A stretch of DNA of 64,000 nt from Simplicispira hankyongi (GCF_003570885.1 NZ_QXJC01000008.1:1-64000), one strand, 5' to 3'. Positions 17,657 through 27,424 are shown, counted from the stretch's first letter. The notes: generated by a model not told the origin, from the letters alone. Numbers and translations are program-made.

Positions 17657-18295
17657 TCAGGTGCTGGTTTCTTCGCGCGATGCGCTGTCAAGGTGGCGGG
17701 TGTCGCCCCAGCCCACGAGGGTGAGCGCCTGGGGTGTCCACAGCAGCCGGTTGACGGCTGCGTTGGTCAGCAGCCAGGTGCGGGGTGCCTGCAGCGCCTG
17801 CCCGGTGGCCAGGCGGTAGAGCACATCGAGCACGCCGCCATGCGCCACCAGCACGATCTGCTCGCCCATATGGCGCGCGGCCAGGCGCGCCGTGACGTTG
17901 GCGATGCGCGCCTGCAGCCGTGTCAGGCTCTCGCCGCCCTCGGGCGCGTAGTGGGGGTCGCGTTTGCGCCAGCGCAGCGCCTGCTCGGGCTGCTCGGTCT
18001 CGATCTCGGCAAAGGTGCGGCCTTCGAAGGCGCCAAAGCTGCGTTCGCGCAGGCCGGGTTCGGCGTGCAGCGGGGCGTTGGCGGCATCCGCGATGGCGGC
18101 GCCGGTGGCGTGTGCGCGCAGCAGGTCGCTGGCGTACACGGCGGCAATCGGTTCGCCGGCGAGCGCGCGTGCCACTTGCGTGGCCTGCCAGCGCCCGGTG
18201 TCGTTCAGCGCAATGTCGCGGTGGCCCTGGATGCGGGTGTCCACGTTCCAGGCGGTCTCACCGTGGCGCACGGCGACGAGGCGGGTGACGTCCAT
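17657..18295 (-). CDS. Histidine phosphatase family protein
   Basis: A 212-residue phosphatase of the phosphoglycerate-mutase (branch 1) type. The catalytic RHGETAWN motif is at residues 10-17, the acid/base Glu is in GLRERSFGAFEG, and the second histidine is in LVAHGGVLDVLYR. Relatives act on small phosphoesters such as alpha-ribazole phosphate, sugar phosphates or phosphoglycerate, and the sequence does not choose among them. It starts five bases after the lipoprotein gene stop, so the two are probably co-transcribed. Confidence 0.9.
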   Translation of the reverse strand: MDVTRLVAVRHGETAWNVDTRIQGHRDIALNDTGRWQATQVARALAGEPIAAVYASDLLRAHATGAAIADAANAPLHAEPGLRERSFGAFEGRTFAEIETEQPEQALRWRKRDPHYAPEGGESLTRLQARIANVTARLAARHMGEQIVLVAHGGVLDVLYRLATGQALQAPRTWLLTNAAVNRLLWTPQALTLVGWGDTRHLDSASREETST

Positions 18296-18300
18296 GGGGT

Positions 18301-18906
18301 TTAGTGTGCGGTGGGTGTGGGCACCAGCGGCAGGCGCACCTGGCGCGCTCCGGCGGGCGGTGTGGGGAAGCCCGCCAGCGCCGCATCGAACAGCACGCCG
18401 AAGATGCGCGGCGCGTCGGTCCACACGTCTTCGTTGCTGGCGGAGGTCTCGTACACGGTCTTTTGCGTGGCGGCGTCGCGCAGCACCACGCTGACTTCGT
18501 TGCGGTACAGCGTCGGCGGCATGTCGCGCAGCATCCAGCCGGCGTGCATGCCGGAGTGGTGGCCCCAGCCGAAGCCGCCACCCCAGCCGCCCCAAGGGCC
18601 GTAGGGGTACCAGGGGCCGTCGGCCAGCGCGGTGCCGGTGCGCACGCCGATTTCGGCGATCAGGCGTGGGGCCGCATCATCGCGCTGCAGGCCCGCGCGC
18701 GCCAAGGCGGCGTGCGCCATGGGAACGATGGCGCCAAAGGCGCGCGCCTGTTGTTGGGAGGGCAGCAGATCCAGGCGGTAGGTGGGCGGCTGGGGCAGGC
18801 TGGCGAGCGTGGACCAGCTCTGCACCTGGCTGTCCACGGTGCGCTGCACGGCGCAACCGGCCAGCGTGAGGGCGGTCAAAAGCACAGCGACGAGGCGTAC
18901 GAACAT
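18301..18906 (-). CDS. DUF4136-type lipoprotein
   Basis: A 201-residue lipoprotein with lipobox LAGC (Cys18). The body resembles DUF4136 proteins: a YRLDLLPS strand early, a glycine/tryptophan/histidine-rich segment around residues 97-118, and a VVLRDAATQKTVYETSA strand with an NEDVWTDAP loop. No enzymatic role is known for the family. It probably sits in the outer membrane. It is followed closely by the phosphatase gene and preceded by the pterin/ttcA operon on the same strand. Confidence 0.78.
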   Translation of the reverse strand: MFVRLVAVLLTALTLAGCAVQRTVDSQVQSWSTLASLPQPPTYRLDLLPSQQQARAFGAIVPMAHAALARAGLQRDDAAPRLIAEIGVRTGTALADGPWYPYGPWGGWGGGFGWGHHSGMHAGWMLRDMPPTLYRNEVSVVLRDAATQKTVYETSASNEDVWTDAPRIFGVLFDAALAGFPTPPAGARQVRLPLVPTPTAH

Positions 18907-18931
18907 GGCGCTACTCCTGTGAGAAGGCTCG

Positions 18932-19891
18932 TTACCCGAGCCGCAGCACCTGCATGCCGGGCAGGGCCGGGGGTGGGGGGAAGTCTTCGGCGTCAAAGGC
19001 CTTGTCGCCGTTCTCGTCCGATACGCCCGTGGCCACGGCGTTCCTGAAATCGTACAAATTGGCGTCCAGCAGATGGCTGGGCACCACGTTCTGCAGGGCG
19101 TTGAACATGTTTTCGATGCGGCCGGGAAAGCGCTTTTCCCAGTCGCGCAGCATTTCGCCGACCTGCTTGCGCTGCAGGTTCTCCTGGCTGCCGCAAAGGT
19201 TGCAGGGAATGATGGGGAAGTTGCGCTGCGCGGCCCAGCGCGCGGTGTCCTTCTCGGTCACGAAGGCCAGCGGGCGGATCACCACATGCTTGCCGTCGTC
19301 GCTGACCAGTTTGGGCGGCATGCTTTTGAGCTTGCCGCCAAAGAACATGTTGAGCAGCAGGGTCTGCAAAATGTCGTCGCGGTGGTGGCCGAGCGCTATT
19401 TTTGTCGCGCCCAGCTCGTCGGCTACGCGGTACAGGATGCCGCGGCGCAGCCGGCTGCACAGGCTGCAGGTGGTTTTTCCCTCGGGGATCAGGCGCTTGA
19501 CGATGCTGTAGGTGTCTTCGTTCTCGATGTGAAAGGGAACGCCGGTGCTCTTGAGGTAATCCGGCAAGACATGCTCGGGAAAGCCCGGCTGTTTCTGGTC
19601 CAGGTTCACCGCCACCAGGTCGAAGCGGATGGGCGCTCTGGCCTTGAGTTTGATGAGGATGTCGAGCAGGGCGTAGCTGTCCTTGCCGCCCGACATGCAG
19701 ACCATGACCTTGTCGCCCTCCTCGATCATGTTGTAGTGCACGATGGCGCGGCCGGTTTCGCGGCACAGGCGCTTTTCCAGCTTGTGGGCTTCGCGCTCGA
19801 TCTTCAGGCGTTGGGCGTTGCTGGCCGGCGCGCTGCCCTCAAGAGGGTCAGGGGTATCGGCGGTCCAGGCGCCGGAAATCACGGTGTCCAT
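18932..19891 (-). CDS. ttcA: TtcA, tRNA 2-thiocytidine synthetase
   Basis: A 319-residue enzyme that thiolates cytidine 32 of certain tRNAs, using ATP and an iron-sulphur cluster. It has the PP-loop [11 protein letters not shown] and the two TtcA cysteine pairs TTCSLCSR and PCNLCGSQ. An alternative ATG lies nine bases upstream (19900); the inner start is preferred because an AGAGA sequence is better spaced from it. It closes an operon with two FolB-type genes and a reductase. The proline-rich C-terminus (FPPPPALPG) is common in Comamonadaceae versions. Confidence 0.94.
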   Translation of the reverse strand: MDTVISGAWTADTPDPLEGSAPASNAQRLKIEREAHKLEKRLCRETGRAIVHYNMIEEGDKVMVCMSGGKDSYALLDILIKLKARAPIRFDLVAVNLDQKQPGFPEHVLPDYLKSTGVPFHIENEDTYSIVKRLIPEGKTTCSLCSRLRRGILYRVADELGATKIALGHHRDDILQTLLLNMFFGGKLKSMPPKLVSDDGKHVVIRPLAFVTEKDTARWAAQRNFPIIPCNLCGSQENLQRKQVGEMLRDWEKRFPGRIENMFNALQNVVPSHLLDANLYDFRNAVATGVSDENGDKAFDAEDFPPPPALPGMQVLRLG

Positions 19892-19908
19892 GTTTGTCAT
19901 TCTCTGCG

Positions 19909-20283
19909 TCACCAGGCGCCGGTTTCGACGCGTATGGCGACTTCGCAGTCGTCGAATATTTCCAGTTTGGCGATCTTCACCCGCACGCCTTGCACGCCGG
20001 GCAGCTGCATCAGCCGCTGGGCGAGTTTGCCAATCAGGCTCTCCAGCAGGTTCAGGTGCTCGGCCGTGCACTCGTCGATGATGATCTGGCGCACGCGCCG
20101 GTAGTCGAGCACATGCGCCAGATCATCATCGCGCGGCGCCAGGGGCTGGCGCCCCAGGCTCAGTTCGGCGTCCACCTGAATCGGTTGGGGGGCGATTTTT
20201 TCGTGGTCGAGCACGCCCAGGCTGGCATCAAAGCGCAGGCCGGTGAGCGTGAGGATCTGGGCGCCGGAAGAGGCAGCGGTCAT
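19909..20283 (-). CDS. folB: Dihydroneopterin aldolase (FolB)
   Basis: A 124-residue FolB-type enzyme of folate synthesis that converts dihydroneopterin to hydroxymethyl-dihydropterin and glycolaldehyde. Catalytic positions are kept: Glu in LDHEKIAPQ, Tyr in VLDYRRVR, Glu in NLLESL and Lys in VKIAKLE. It overlaps the upstream paralogue by 4 bases (ATGA) and is followed by ttcA. Which of the two FolB copies is the main aldolase cannot be told from sequence alone. Confidence 0.88.
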   Translation of the reverse strand: MTAASSGAQILTLTGLRFDASLGVLDHEKIAPQPIQVDAELSLGRQPLAPRDDDLAHVLDYRRVRQIIIDECTAEHLNLLESLIGKLAQRLMQLPGVQGVRVKIAKLEIFDDCEVAIRVETGAW

Positions 20284-20696
20284 GGCAGGGCTTTGGTGGG
20301 TGGCAGGGCGCCGGGAGTGGGTTTGCGCCGGAAGGCTTCAACGCCCACGGCCTCGCAGTCGTCGTACACGTCGGGTTTGCGGGTGGAAACGCGCGCCGCC
20401 ACGACCAGTGGGTGCGCCAGCAAGGCGTTCAGCACGGCGTCGCACAGGGTCTCCTGCAGGTCGATGTGGCCGCGCTCGGTGATGTGGGTGACCTCATTGC
20501 GGACAAAGTCGTAGTCCACCACTTCGTCGATGCGGTCGCACTGCGGCGTCGTTTGGACCAGCGGAACGTACAGGTCGATGTCAAAAAGAATGCGCTGGGC
20601 GGCAGCGCGTTCGAAGTCGTGGATGCCGATGCGCACCCGGCGGCTGAGGCCGCGCAGAAAAATGCGCCGGCAATCGGTCAGCAAGGGATCGATCAT
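20280..20696 (-). CDS. FolB-like pterin aldolase/epimerase paralogue
   Basis: A 138-residue second member of the FolB/FolX fold immediately upstream of folB. It also keeps the catalytic set: Glu in IHDFERAAAQ, Tyr in VVDYDFVR, Glu in LQETL and Lys in STRKPDVY. The two proteins are clearly diverged, so this is an old duplication. It may be a dihydroneopterin aldolase with a different substrate form (for example an epimerase like FolX), or part of monapterin synthesis together with the pteridine-reductase-like gene upstream. Both neighbours overlap it by 4 bases. Confidence 0.82.
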   Translation of the reverse strand: MIDPLLTDCRRIFLRGLSRRVRIGIHDFERAAAQRILFDIDLYVPLVQTTPQCDRIDEVVDYDFVRNEVTHITERGHIDLQETLCDAVLNALLAHPLVVAARVSTRKPDVYDDCEAVGVEAFRRKPTPGALPPTKALP

Positions 20697-21505
20697 GCGC
20701 TGCCCTGTGGCGCGGCCGGCGCCAGTTGCTCGGCCACGAACATGATGTCGCGCGCCAGGGGGACGAGGTGTTGGCCCTTGTCCACGGCGATGGTGACGCC
20801 GGTGATGGAAGGGTTCTCCGCCAGAAAGACGGCACTGCTTGCCACGTCGGCCGGGTCGGTGGCGCTTTGCAGCAGGTTCACGCTACTGGCGCGGCGGAAG
20901 TTCTCGCCGCTCTGGGGGCCGCTCACGTAAATCAGCCCCGGCGCCACGCCGTTGACCCGCACCCGCGGCGCCAGTGCCTGCGCCTGCAGTGCCACGGCGC
21001 GCTCGAGCGCCAGCTTGCTCAGGGTGTAGGAAAAATAATCGGGGTTCAGGTTGAACACCTTCTGGTCGAGCACGTGGATCACGCAGGGAGGCGCGGCGGT
21101 GGCCGCGCTTGTGGACCGCGCCAGCAGGCTGGCGAGCTGCAAGGGCGCTGCAAGGTTGATCTGCATCTGGGTGTGCAACAGCTCGGGCGAAAAATCCAAG
21201 CCGCTGTCTGGCTCGAAGGCCGAGGCGTTGTTCACGATGGCATCGGGCGCCTGCCCGAGTGCGGCCACGGTGGCGGCGAATAGGGCTTCGATGGCATCTG
21301 ACTGGCCCAGGTCGCCTTGCACCGCGTACGCCTCCTGGCCCAGGGCGCGCACGGCCTCGCAAGTCTGCAAGGCGTCCTCACCCGAGTGCTGGTAGTGGCA
21401 CACCACATCCCACCCCGCCCGGGCAAAGGCCAGGCAAAACGCTTGGCCCAGGCGCCGCGCGCCACCCGTGACAAGTACGGCTTTGGGGCGGTCAGGGAGG
21501 GACAT
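20693..21505 (-). CDS. Pteridine-reductase-like SDR oxidoreductase
   Basis: A 270-residue short-chain dehydrogenase. Its cofactor motif is TGGARRLG, the TGxxxRxG form typical of PTR1 and FolM pteridine reductases rather than the usual TGxxxGxG. NNAS, the catalytic YTLSK, and a PG loop are present. NADPH-dependent reduction of a dihydropterin or dihydrofolate is therefore likely. It starts the operon with two FolB proteins. The start is 21 bases from the divergent methyltransferase start, leaving very little room for promoters. Confidence 0.85.
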   Translation of the reverse strand: MSLPDRPKAVLVTGGARRLGQAFCLAFARAGWDVVCHYQHSGEDALQTCEAVRALGQEAYAVQGDLGQSDAIEALFAATVAALGQAPDAIVNNASAFEPDSGLDFSPELLHTQMQINLAAPLQLASLLARSTSAATAAPPCVIHVLDQKVFNLNPDYFSYTLSKLALERAVALQAQALAPRVRVNGVAPGLIYVSGPQSGENFRRASSVNLLQSATDPADVASSAVFLAENPSITGVTIAVDKGQHLVPLARDIMFVAEQLAPAAPQGSA

Positions 21506-21526
21506 TGGGGGACAATCGCAGGCGTG

Positions 21527-22636
21527 ATGAACGAACCTACAAGTTTAACGAGTGCCCTGCACGGGTGTATGGCGCGCGCCATTGCGGATGCCGGTGGCTG
21601 GATCGCCTTTGACCGCTTCATGGCGCTGGCGCTGTACGCGCCTGGCCTGGGCTACTACGCCAACGACAGCACCAAGTTCGGCGCCATGCCCGAATCGGGC
21701 AGCGATTTCGTCACCGCGCCCGAGATGACGCCGCTGTTTGGTCAGACCGTGGCCGCGCAGGTGGCCGAGGCGCTCGCGCGCACCGGCACGCGCGAGATCT
21801 GGGAGTTCGGGGCCGGCTCGGGCGCGCTGGCGCTGCAGTTGCTGGGCGTCTTGGGCGAGCGGGTGGAGCGCTACACCATCGTCGATATTTCAGGGAGCCT
21901 GCGCGCTCGCCAGCAATTGCTGCTCGCGGGCCACGCCGACACAGTGCACTGGGCCGACGCGCTGCCCGAGCGCTTTGAGGGCGTCGTGGTGGGCAACGAA
22001 TTGCTGGATGCGATGCCGGTCAAGCTGCTGGTGCGCCTCGCGGGGCAGTGGCATGAGCGCGGCGTGGCCATGCAAGACGACGCATTCGTCTGGCAGGACC
22101 GGCCCACGCAGCTGCGCCCACCCATAGAGATTGACGGCGATCACGACTACCTGACGGAAATCCACCCCCAGGCAGAAGCGTTCATTCACACCCTGGGCGA
22201 TCGCCTCACCCGCGGCGCTGCCTTGTTTTTGGACTACGGTTTTGGCGAGAGTGAGTATTACCACCCGCAGCGCCACATGGGCACCGTGATGTGCCACCGC
22301 GCGCACCGATCCGACGACAACCCGCTGGCGGACGTCGGCCTCAAGGACATTACGGCCCACGTGAACTTCACCGGTATCGCGTTGGCGGCGCAGGAGCAGC
22401 TGCTGCCTGACGGCCAGGGCTGGAACGTGCTGGGCTACACCACGCAGGCGCATTTCCTCATCAACTGTGGATTGCTTCCAAAAATGGAGCTACAAAGCCA
22501 AGCAGAACGTGCGCTGGCGGCCAAATTGATCATGGAACACGAGATGGGCGAGCTGTTCAAGGTGCTGCTGCTTGCCAAGGGCGAGCCGTGGGAACCGTGC
22601 GGGTTTTCGCAAGGCGACCGCTCGCACCGGCTGTGA
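21527..22636 (+). CDS. MidA/NDUFAF7-family SAM methyltransferase
   Basis: A 369-residue protein of the MidA/DUF185 family. The SAM-binding motif is EFGAGSGALALQLL, and the family signatures GYYANDSTKFG, FVTAPEMTPLFGQ and VGNELLDAMPV are clear. The mitochondrial relative NDUFAF7 methylates an arginine of complex I; bacterial targets are not established. The short stretch near 22470-22500 (GCTTCCAAAAATGGAGCTAC) resembles an eroded flank of the Comamonadaceae repeat. The start at 21527 could also be the GTG three bases earlier. Confidence 0.88.
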   Translation: MNEPTSLTSALHGCMARAIADAGGWIAFDRFMALALYAPGLGYYANDSTKFGAMPESGSDFVTAPEMTPLFGQTVAAQVAEALARTGTREIWEFGAGSGALALQLLGVLGERVERYTIVDISGSLRARQQLLLAGHADTVHWADALPERFEGVVVGNELLDAMPVKLLVRLAGQWHERGVAMQDDAFVWQDRPTQLRPPIEIDGDHDYLTEIHPQAEAFIHTLGDRLTRGAALFLDYGFGESEYYHPQRHMGTVMCHRAHRSDDNPLADVGLKDITAHVNFTGIALAAQEQLLPDGQGWNVLGYTTQAHFLINCGLLPKMELQSQAERALAAKLIMEHEMGELFKVLLLAKGEPWEPCGFSQGDRSHRL

Positions 22637-22649
22637 AGGCCTCTTTGCC

Positions 22650-22844
22650 ATGATCCGCTGGCTGCTGGCCACCTTTGTGGCGCTGGTCGTGCTCAACAGC
22701 CTGACGCCCTGGCTGCGCCGCCTCGGGCTGGGGCGGCTACCGGGTGATTTTCGGTTCCGACTGTTTGGGCGCGATATCTTTGTGCCACTCGCCAGCACGG
22801 TGCTGATCAGCGTACTGGTCAGCCTTATCGCGAAGTGGCTATGA
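22650..22844 (+). CDS. DUF2905 small membrane protein
   Basis: A 64-residue protein with two membrane helices and the DUF2905 signature [34 protein letters not shown]. The function of the family is unknown. It begins 13 bases after the methyltransferase gene, so they are probably one transcript. Its last 20 bases overlap the 3' end of otsA on the other strand. Confidence 0.85.
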   Translation: MIRWLLATFVALVVLNSLTPWLRRLGLGRLPGDFRFRLFGRDIFVPLASTVLISVLVSLIAKWL

Positions 22845-24273
22845 GGGCACGCGCGGCCTCGTCCGCGTCGGCGTTGGTCTCGGCAAGCGCTTGCAGAAAG
22901 CGGCCACGCCACCAGTGCACATCGAACTCGCACACGTTGGCCAGCAGCGCGCGGTGGCGGCGCTGGCGCTCTTCGAGCGGCATGTTCAGGGCGCGGTACA
23001 TGGCGTCGGCCATGCCTTCGGTGTCGTAGGGGTTCACCAGCAGCGCGTCCTTGAGCTGCTCGGCGGCTCCCGCAAAGCGCGAGAGCACCAGTACGCCGGG
23101 GTCTTCCGGGTTTTGCGCCACCACGTATTCCTTGGCTACCAGGTTCATGCCGTCGCGCAGCGGCGTCACCAGCCCCACGCGGGCGACGCGGCACAGGCCG
23201 GGCACGCGCTTGCGCGCCACCGTGCGGTGGATGTAGCGCACCGGCATCCAGTCGAGCTCGCCATAGTCGCCGTTGGTGGCGCCGCACAGACCTTCGAGCT
23301 CCTGGCGCAGATCCGCATAGGCGTGCACGCTGTCGCGCGATGGCGAGGCAATCATGATCAGGGTGGCGTCGCTGTGCGTATCCGGATAGCGCGACAGCAT
23401 GCTGCGAAAGGCGCGCACGCGCTGCGGAATGCCCTTGGAATAGTCGAGCCGGTCGATGCCCAGCAGCAGCCGCCGACGGGCGTATTCCTCGCGCATGTTC
23501 TCGTAGATTTCCACGGCCTCGGGCGCCTTGCCCAGGCGCTCGAACTCGGCCACGTCGATGCCAATGGGGAACGCCTGGGCCCGCACCGTGGCGCCGAAGG
23601 CGCGGTACTGGTGTTCCGCCACGGGTTTGGCATCGGCTTCCGCTTGCACATAGCGGTCGAAATGCGACAGGTCAGCTTCGCTTTGCAAACCCACCAGGTC
23701 ATAGGCAAAGAGCGAGCGCATCAGCCACTGGTGCTGCGGAATCGCCGCCAGAATCACCGGCGGCGGCAGCGGAATGTGCAGAAAGAAGCCCATGCGCTGG
23801 CGGCACCCCAGCGCGCGCAACTCGGCGGCCAGTGGAATCAGGTGGTAGTCGTGTATCCAGATGACATCATCGTCCCGCAGCAGCGGCAATAGCTTGCGCG
23901 CCATCATGCGGTTGACGCGGCGGTAGCCGGCGATGTCGCCGGTCTCGAAGTTGGCCAGGTCAAGCCGGCAGTGGAACACCGGCCACAGCACGCTGTTGCT
24001 GTAGCCCAGGTAGTAGCTGTCGTGGTCCTGGCGGGCGAGGTCTACCGTGGCCAGCGTGACGCGGCCGGCCTGGCGTGTCTGCAAGCGGCCTTCGCCGGGC
24101 GCACCCGCTTCGTCGATCGCGCCGCTCCAGCCAAACCACAGGCCGCCGCTTTGTGCCAGGGCCTCGCCCAGAGCGACGGCCAGGCCGCCGGCAGCGGGCT
24201 TGCGCGGGTCGGCGACGCGGTTGGAGACGACAACGAGGCGGCCTGAAAATTGCATCTGGCGATCATTCTTCAT
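22825..24273 (-). CDS. otsA: Trehalose-6-phosphate synthase (OtsA)
   Basis: A 482-residue GT20 glycosyltransferase that joins UDP-glucose and glucose-6-phosphate to trehalose-6-phosphate. It has VVSNRVA at the start, the NGLWFGWSG-like loop ([11 protein letters not shown]), [27 protein letters not shown] and the C-terminal [11 protein letters not shown]. The start is 24273 (MKNDRQMQF) or 24255; neither has an outstanding ribosome binding site. It is the third gene of an otsB-GH15-otsA operon that makes the compatible solute trehalose. Confidence 0.94.
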   Translation of the reverse strand: MKNDRQMQFSGRLVVVSNRVADPRKPAAGGLAVALGEALAQSGGLWFGWSGAIDEAGAPGEGRLQTRQAGRVTLATVDLARQDHDSYYLGYSNSVLWPVFHCRLDLANFETGDIAGYRRVNRMMARKLLPLLRDDDVIWIHDYHLIPLAAELRALGCRQRMGFFLHIPLPPPVILAAIPQHQWLMRSLFAYDLVGLQSEADLSHFDRYVQAEADAKPVAEHQYRAFGATVRAQAFPIGIDVAEFERLGKAPEAVEIYENMREEYARRRLLLGIDRLDYSKGIPQRVRAFRSMLSRYPDTHSDATLIMIASPSRDSVHAYADLRQELEGLCGATNGDYGELDWMPVRYIHRTVARKRVPGLCRVARVGLVTPLRDGMNLVAKEYVVAQNPEDPGVLVLSRFAGAAEQLKDALLVNPYDTEGMADAMYRALNMPLEERQRRHRALLANVCEFDVHWWRGRFLQALAETNADADEAARALIATSR

Positions 24274-24302
24274 CGTGCATGGCCTGTCTGTCGGACGCTT
24301 GC

Positions 24303-26120
24303 TTAAATCACGCTGTCCCAGGGCGCCGAGAGCCGTACCGCCGCGTTGATGATGCCCACCATCGAATAGGTTTGTGGAAAGTTGCCCCACATTTCGCCGG
24401 TATCGGGGTGCGTGTCTTCCGACAACAGCCCGAGCGGGTTGCGCGCGGCCAGCATGGTTTCAAAGATGGTGCGTGCCTCCTGTTGGCGGCCGATGCGCGC
24501 GAGCGCATCAATGCGCCAGAAGGTACAGATGTTGAACGCCGTCTCGGGTTTGCCGAAATCGTCGGCAGCCTCGTAGCGGCGCATGTAGGGGCCGTCGCAC
24601 AGGCTGGCTTCCATGGCGTTCACCGTGCTCACAAAGCGTGGGTCGCGGGCATCGATCAGGCCCACTTCGGCCATCAGCAGCACGCTGGCATCCAATTCGC
24701 TGCCGCCAAAGCTCTCGGCAAAGGCACACCGCTTGTCGCTCCAGGACTTGTCGAGGATTTCGCGCTGCATGTGCGCCGCGTGCCTGCGCCAGTAGTCGGC
24801 ACGCTCGGGCAACGCCAGCGACACCGCGATTTTTGCCAGCCGGTCGCATGCGGCCCAGCTCATCAATGCCGACGAAGTGTGCACACGGGCGCGCGTGCGC
24901 AGCTCCCACATGCCAGCGTCGGGCTGGCCATAGACGCGCACCGCCTGCTCACCCACCCGCTCCAGGCGCGTGAACTCGGCCAGGCCCGCGCGGTGCAGCA
25001 GCCGGTGGTCGTGAAACGCCTGCGCCGCGCCCAGGACGATGTTGCCGTACACGTCGTGCTGAAAGTGTTCAGCCGCCTGGTTGCCCACGCGCACCGGCCC
25101 CATGCCGCGGTAGCCCGAGAGCGTGGGGACCGTGGCTTCCGGCAGGTCGCGCTCCAGGCCGATGCCGTACAGCGGCTGGATGTGGCCGCTGCCGGCGTCG
25201 GTCACGACGTTGCCCAGCCAGCGCAAATAATCTTCCATGGTGCCGACTTCCGACAGGCTGTTGAGCGCGCGCACCACGAAGAAGGCATCGCGCAGCCAGC
25301 AGTAGCGGTAGTCCCAGTTGCGTCCGCTGTCGGCCGACTCGGGGATGCTCGTCGTCATGGCGGCGACGATGGCGCCCGTGTCTTCGAACACGGAGAGTTT
25401 GAGCGTGATGGCGGCGCGGATCACCGCGTCCTGCCATTCCAGCGGCACCGCCAGGCGTTGGCTCCATACGCGCCAGTAGTCCTGCGTTTCCTGCTCGAAC
25501 ATGCGCGCGGTGTCGGCAATGCCGTGGTCCAGGGTTTCGTCGGCGCCCAGCAGGAAGTTCTGCTCGCGCGTCAGCACGTAGGGCTGGCCCGCGAGCACGT
25601 GCGCAATCGGCGCATCGGTGGAGACGCGCAGCGTCATGGGTTCGCCTACGTAGCGAATGTGGTTGCTGCCGTGCGTCACGCGTGGCGGGCTCTGGCCCCA
25701 GTCGAAGCGGGGTTTCAGGACGACGCGGATGCGCGGAGAGCCCTGGATCGGCCGCACCCGGCGCACCAGCGTCATAGGCCGGAAATAGCGCGAGCGACTG
25801 AAGAACCGCGGGGCGAAGTCGGTGATCTCGACCCCCTGGCCGGCCTTGTCGAGCAAGCGCGTGCGCAGGATGGCGGTATTGGGTTCGTACCACTGTTCTG
25901 TTGAGGCAAGGTGCTCCACTTCAATGGCGAAGTGGCCGCCATTCTCGCCAGGCTCCAGCAGGGCGTTGAACACCGGGTCGCCATCAAAACGCGGCAGGCA
26001 GCACCAGACCATGCGGGCCTGGGCGTCGATGAGTGCGCTGATGGCGCAGTTGCCGATCATGCCCAGGCCGAGTGAGCCAGGCAGGGCGGGTGACAGCGAG
26101 TGCTTCATGGGTTCGCTCAT
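24303..26120 (-). CDS. GH15-family glycoside hydrolase
   Basis: A 605-residue cytoplasmic protein of the GH15 glucoamylase/trehalase-like family. It has an N-terminal beta domain (about 1-230) and an (alpha/alpha)6 barrel with SGRNWDYRYCWLRDAFF and the later catalytic-type segment GNFPQTYSMVGIINAA. Homologues between otsB and otsA are common in proteobacteria. Some hydrolyse trehalose or glucans, which would allow trehalose to be turned over or glucose to be supplied. The start shares a TGATG with the otsB stop, so the genes are translationally coupled. Confidence 0.88.
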   Translation of the reverse strand: MSEPMKHSLSPALPGSLGLGMIGNCAISALIDAQARMVWCCLPRFDGDPVFNALLEPGENGGHFAIEVEHLASTEQWYEPNTAILRTRLLDKAGQGVEITDFAPRFFSRSRYFRPMTLVRRVRPIQGSPRIRVVLKPRFDWGQSPPRVTHGSNHIRYVGEPMTLRVSTDAPIAHVLAGQPYVLTREQNFLLGADETLDHGIADTARMFEQETQDYWRVWSQRLAVPLEWQDAVIRAAITLKLSVFEDTGAIVAAMTTSIPESADSGRNWDYRYCWLRDAFFVVRALNSLSEVGTMEDYLRWLGNVVTDAGSGHIQPLYGIGLERDLPEATVPTLSGYRGMGPVRVGNQAAEHFQHDVYGNIVLGAAQAFHDHRLLHRAGLAEFTRLERVGEQAVRVYGQPDAGMWELRTRARVHTSSALMSWAACDRLAKIAVSLALPERADYWRRHAAHMQREILDKSWSDKRCAFAESFGGSELDASVLLMAEVGLIDARDPRFVSTVNAMEASLCDGPYMRRYEAADDFGKPETAFNICTFWRIDALARIGRQQEARTIFETMLAARNPLGLLSEDTHPDTGEMWGNFPQTYSMVGIINAAVRLSAPWDSVI

Positions 26121-26854
26121 CAGGCACGCTCCAAAGCCGTGCGCGACGCCGACAGCCAGCCCCGCAGGGCGGCGGGCGTCATGCAGCGAAATTGCGCGTG
26201 CGTCGGGCCTTCGCCCACTTTGATCGCCAGACCGCCGAGCGCCATCACGCTGGCAAACCCTGCTTCGTCGGTCACATCGTCACCGACAAACACGGGGGTG
26301 CGACCGGCAAAGGGGGGCTGGCCCATGAAAGCGGCAACGGCCTGGCCTTTGTGGATGCCAGCCGGTTTGACTTCGTAAACGCATTTGCCGTTCAGCAGTT
26401 CGAGCCCGGTCAGGTCCCTCATCGGCCGTTCAAGCGTTTGGCGGCACAGTTTTTCGAGGTGCGGCGCCTGGCGAAAATGCAGCGCCACACTGGCACGCTT
26501 GATTTCCACCAGCAAAGCAGGGTGCTGGGCAGCCAGTTGTTCCGCAGCCTGCAGCACTGGGCCGAGTTCGGGGGCCGCTATGGCAGGTCGGTTGCCATCG
26601 CCAAATCGGTACTGCGCGCCATGCTCGCTGGCCAGCGGCAGCACAAGAGGTGCCAGAAAACCGTCGATATCGGACTCGCGCCGCCCGGTGACGATGGCCA
26701 GCGCGCCACCCAGCAGGCGGTGCAGCGCGGAAAGTGTGGGTGCCAGGCCGACCGGCACATGAACTGCCTGCGGCTGGGCCGCAATATCGGTCAGCGTGCC
26801 GTCGAAATCGAGAAAGAGCGCATTGGCGCGGGTCAAGGTGGGCATCAGGGGCAT
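26120..26854 (-). CDS. otsB: Trehalose-6-phosphate phosphatase (OtsB)
   Basis: A 244-residue HAD-superfamily phosphatase that releases trehalose from trehalose-6-phosphate. Motif I is LFLDFDGTLTDIA (nucleophile and acid Asp), motif II is AIVTGR, and the late motif is VFVGDDVTDEAGF. The CVYEVKPAGIHKGQAV segment is typical of OtsB. It is the first gene of the trehalose operon. A second in-frame ATG is nine bases downstream of the chosen start. The 126 bases to trxC hold both divergent promoters; no operator is obvious. Confidence 0.93.
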   Translation of the reverse strand: MPLMPTLTRANALFLDFDGTLTDIAAQPQAVHVPVGLAPTLSALHRLLGGALAIVTGRRESDIDGFLAPLVLPLASEHGAQYRFGDGNRPAIAAPELGPVLQAAEQLAAQHPALLVEIKRASVALHFRQAPHLEKLCRQTLERPMRDLTGLELLNGKCVYEVKPAGIHKGQAVAAFMGQPPFAGRTPVFVGDDVTDEAGFASVMALGGLAIKVGEGPTHAQFRCMTPAALRGWLSASRTALERA

Positions 26855-26980
26855 TGAAGCAATACCTTAGCAGGAGCGCGCGGCAGACTGCGTAGGCGGA
26901 CACCGCAGCCGTTGCGCAGCCCTTGAATCGCAGGCAGATCGCCGCCATGTGCAGCCGTACCCGCCCCGGAGAGAAGCACC

Positions 26981-27418
26981 ATGACCGAACAAACGCTGCA
27001 CATCGTCTGCCCGCACTGCCACACCACCAACCGCGTCCAGGCGGACCAGTTGGGCAGTGCGCCAGACTGCGGAAAATGCCACCAACCGCTGTTCACCGCC
27101 AGCCCGCTGGCGCTGGATGCGGCGAGTTTCGAGCGCCATATCGGGCGCAGCCAGATTCCGGTGCTGGTGGATTTCTGGGCGCCCTGGTGCGGGCCGTGCC
27201 GTCAGATGGCGCCGGCCTTTGCCCAGGCCGCCAAAGAACTGGAGCCGCAGGTGCGCCTGGCCAAGCTCGATACTGAAGCGTATCCGCAGCCGGCGGCACG
27301 CTTCAACATTCGCAGCATTCCCACCATGATTCTGTTCAAGGGCGGCAAGGAGGCCGCGCGCATTTCGGGCGCACTGCCCGCCAGCGAAATCGTGCGGTGG
27401 GTGCGTTCGGCTCTGTAA
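26981..27418 (+). CDS. trxC: Thioredoxin 2 (TrxC)
   Basis: A 145-residue thioredoxin with an N-terminal zinc site (CPHC at 10-13 and CGKC at 30-33) and the active site WCGPC (Cys70 and Cys73). TrxC reduces protein disulphides and is typically induced by oxidative stress. GAGAAGC lies close upstream of the start. It is monocistronic by position, divergent from otsB and convergent with the beta-propeller gene. A GGGGC/GCCCC hairpin lies in the 28-base gap to that gene. Confidence 0.95.
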   Translation: MTEQTLHIVCPHCHTTNRVQADQLGSAPDCGKCHQPLFTASPLALDAASFERHIGRSQIPVLVDFWAPWCGPCRQMAPAFAQAAKELEPQVRLAKLDTEAYPQPAARFNIRSIPTMILFKGGKEAARISGALPASEIVRWVRSAL

Positions 27419-27424
27419 AACTGC

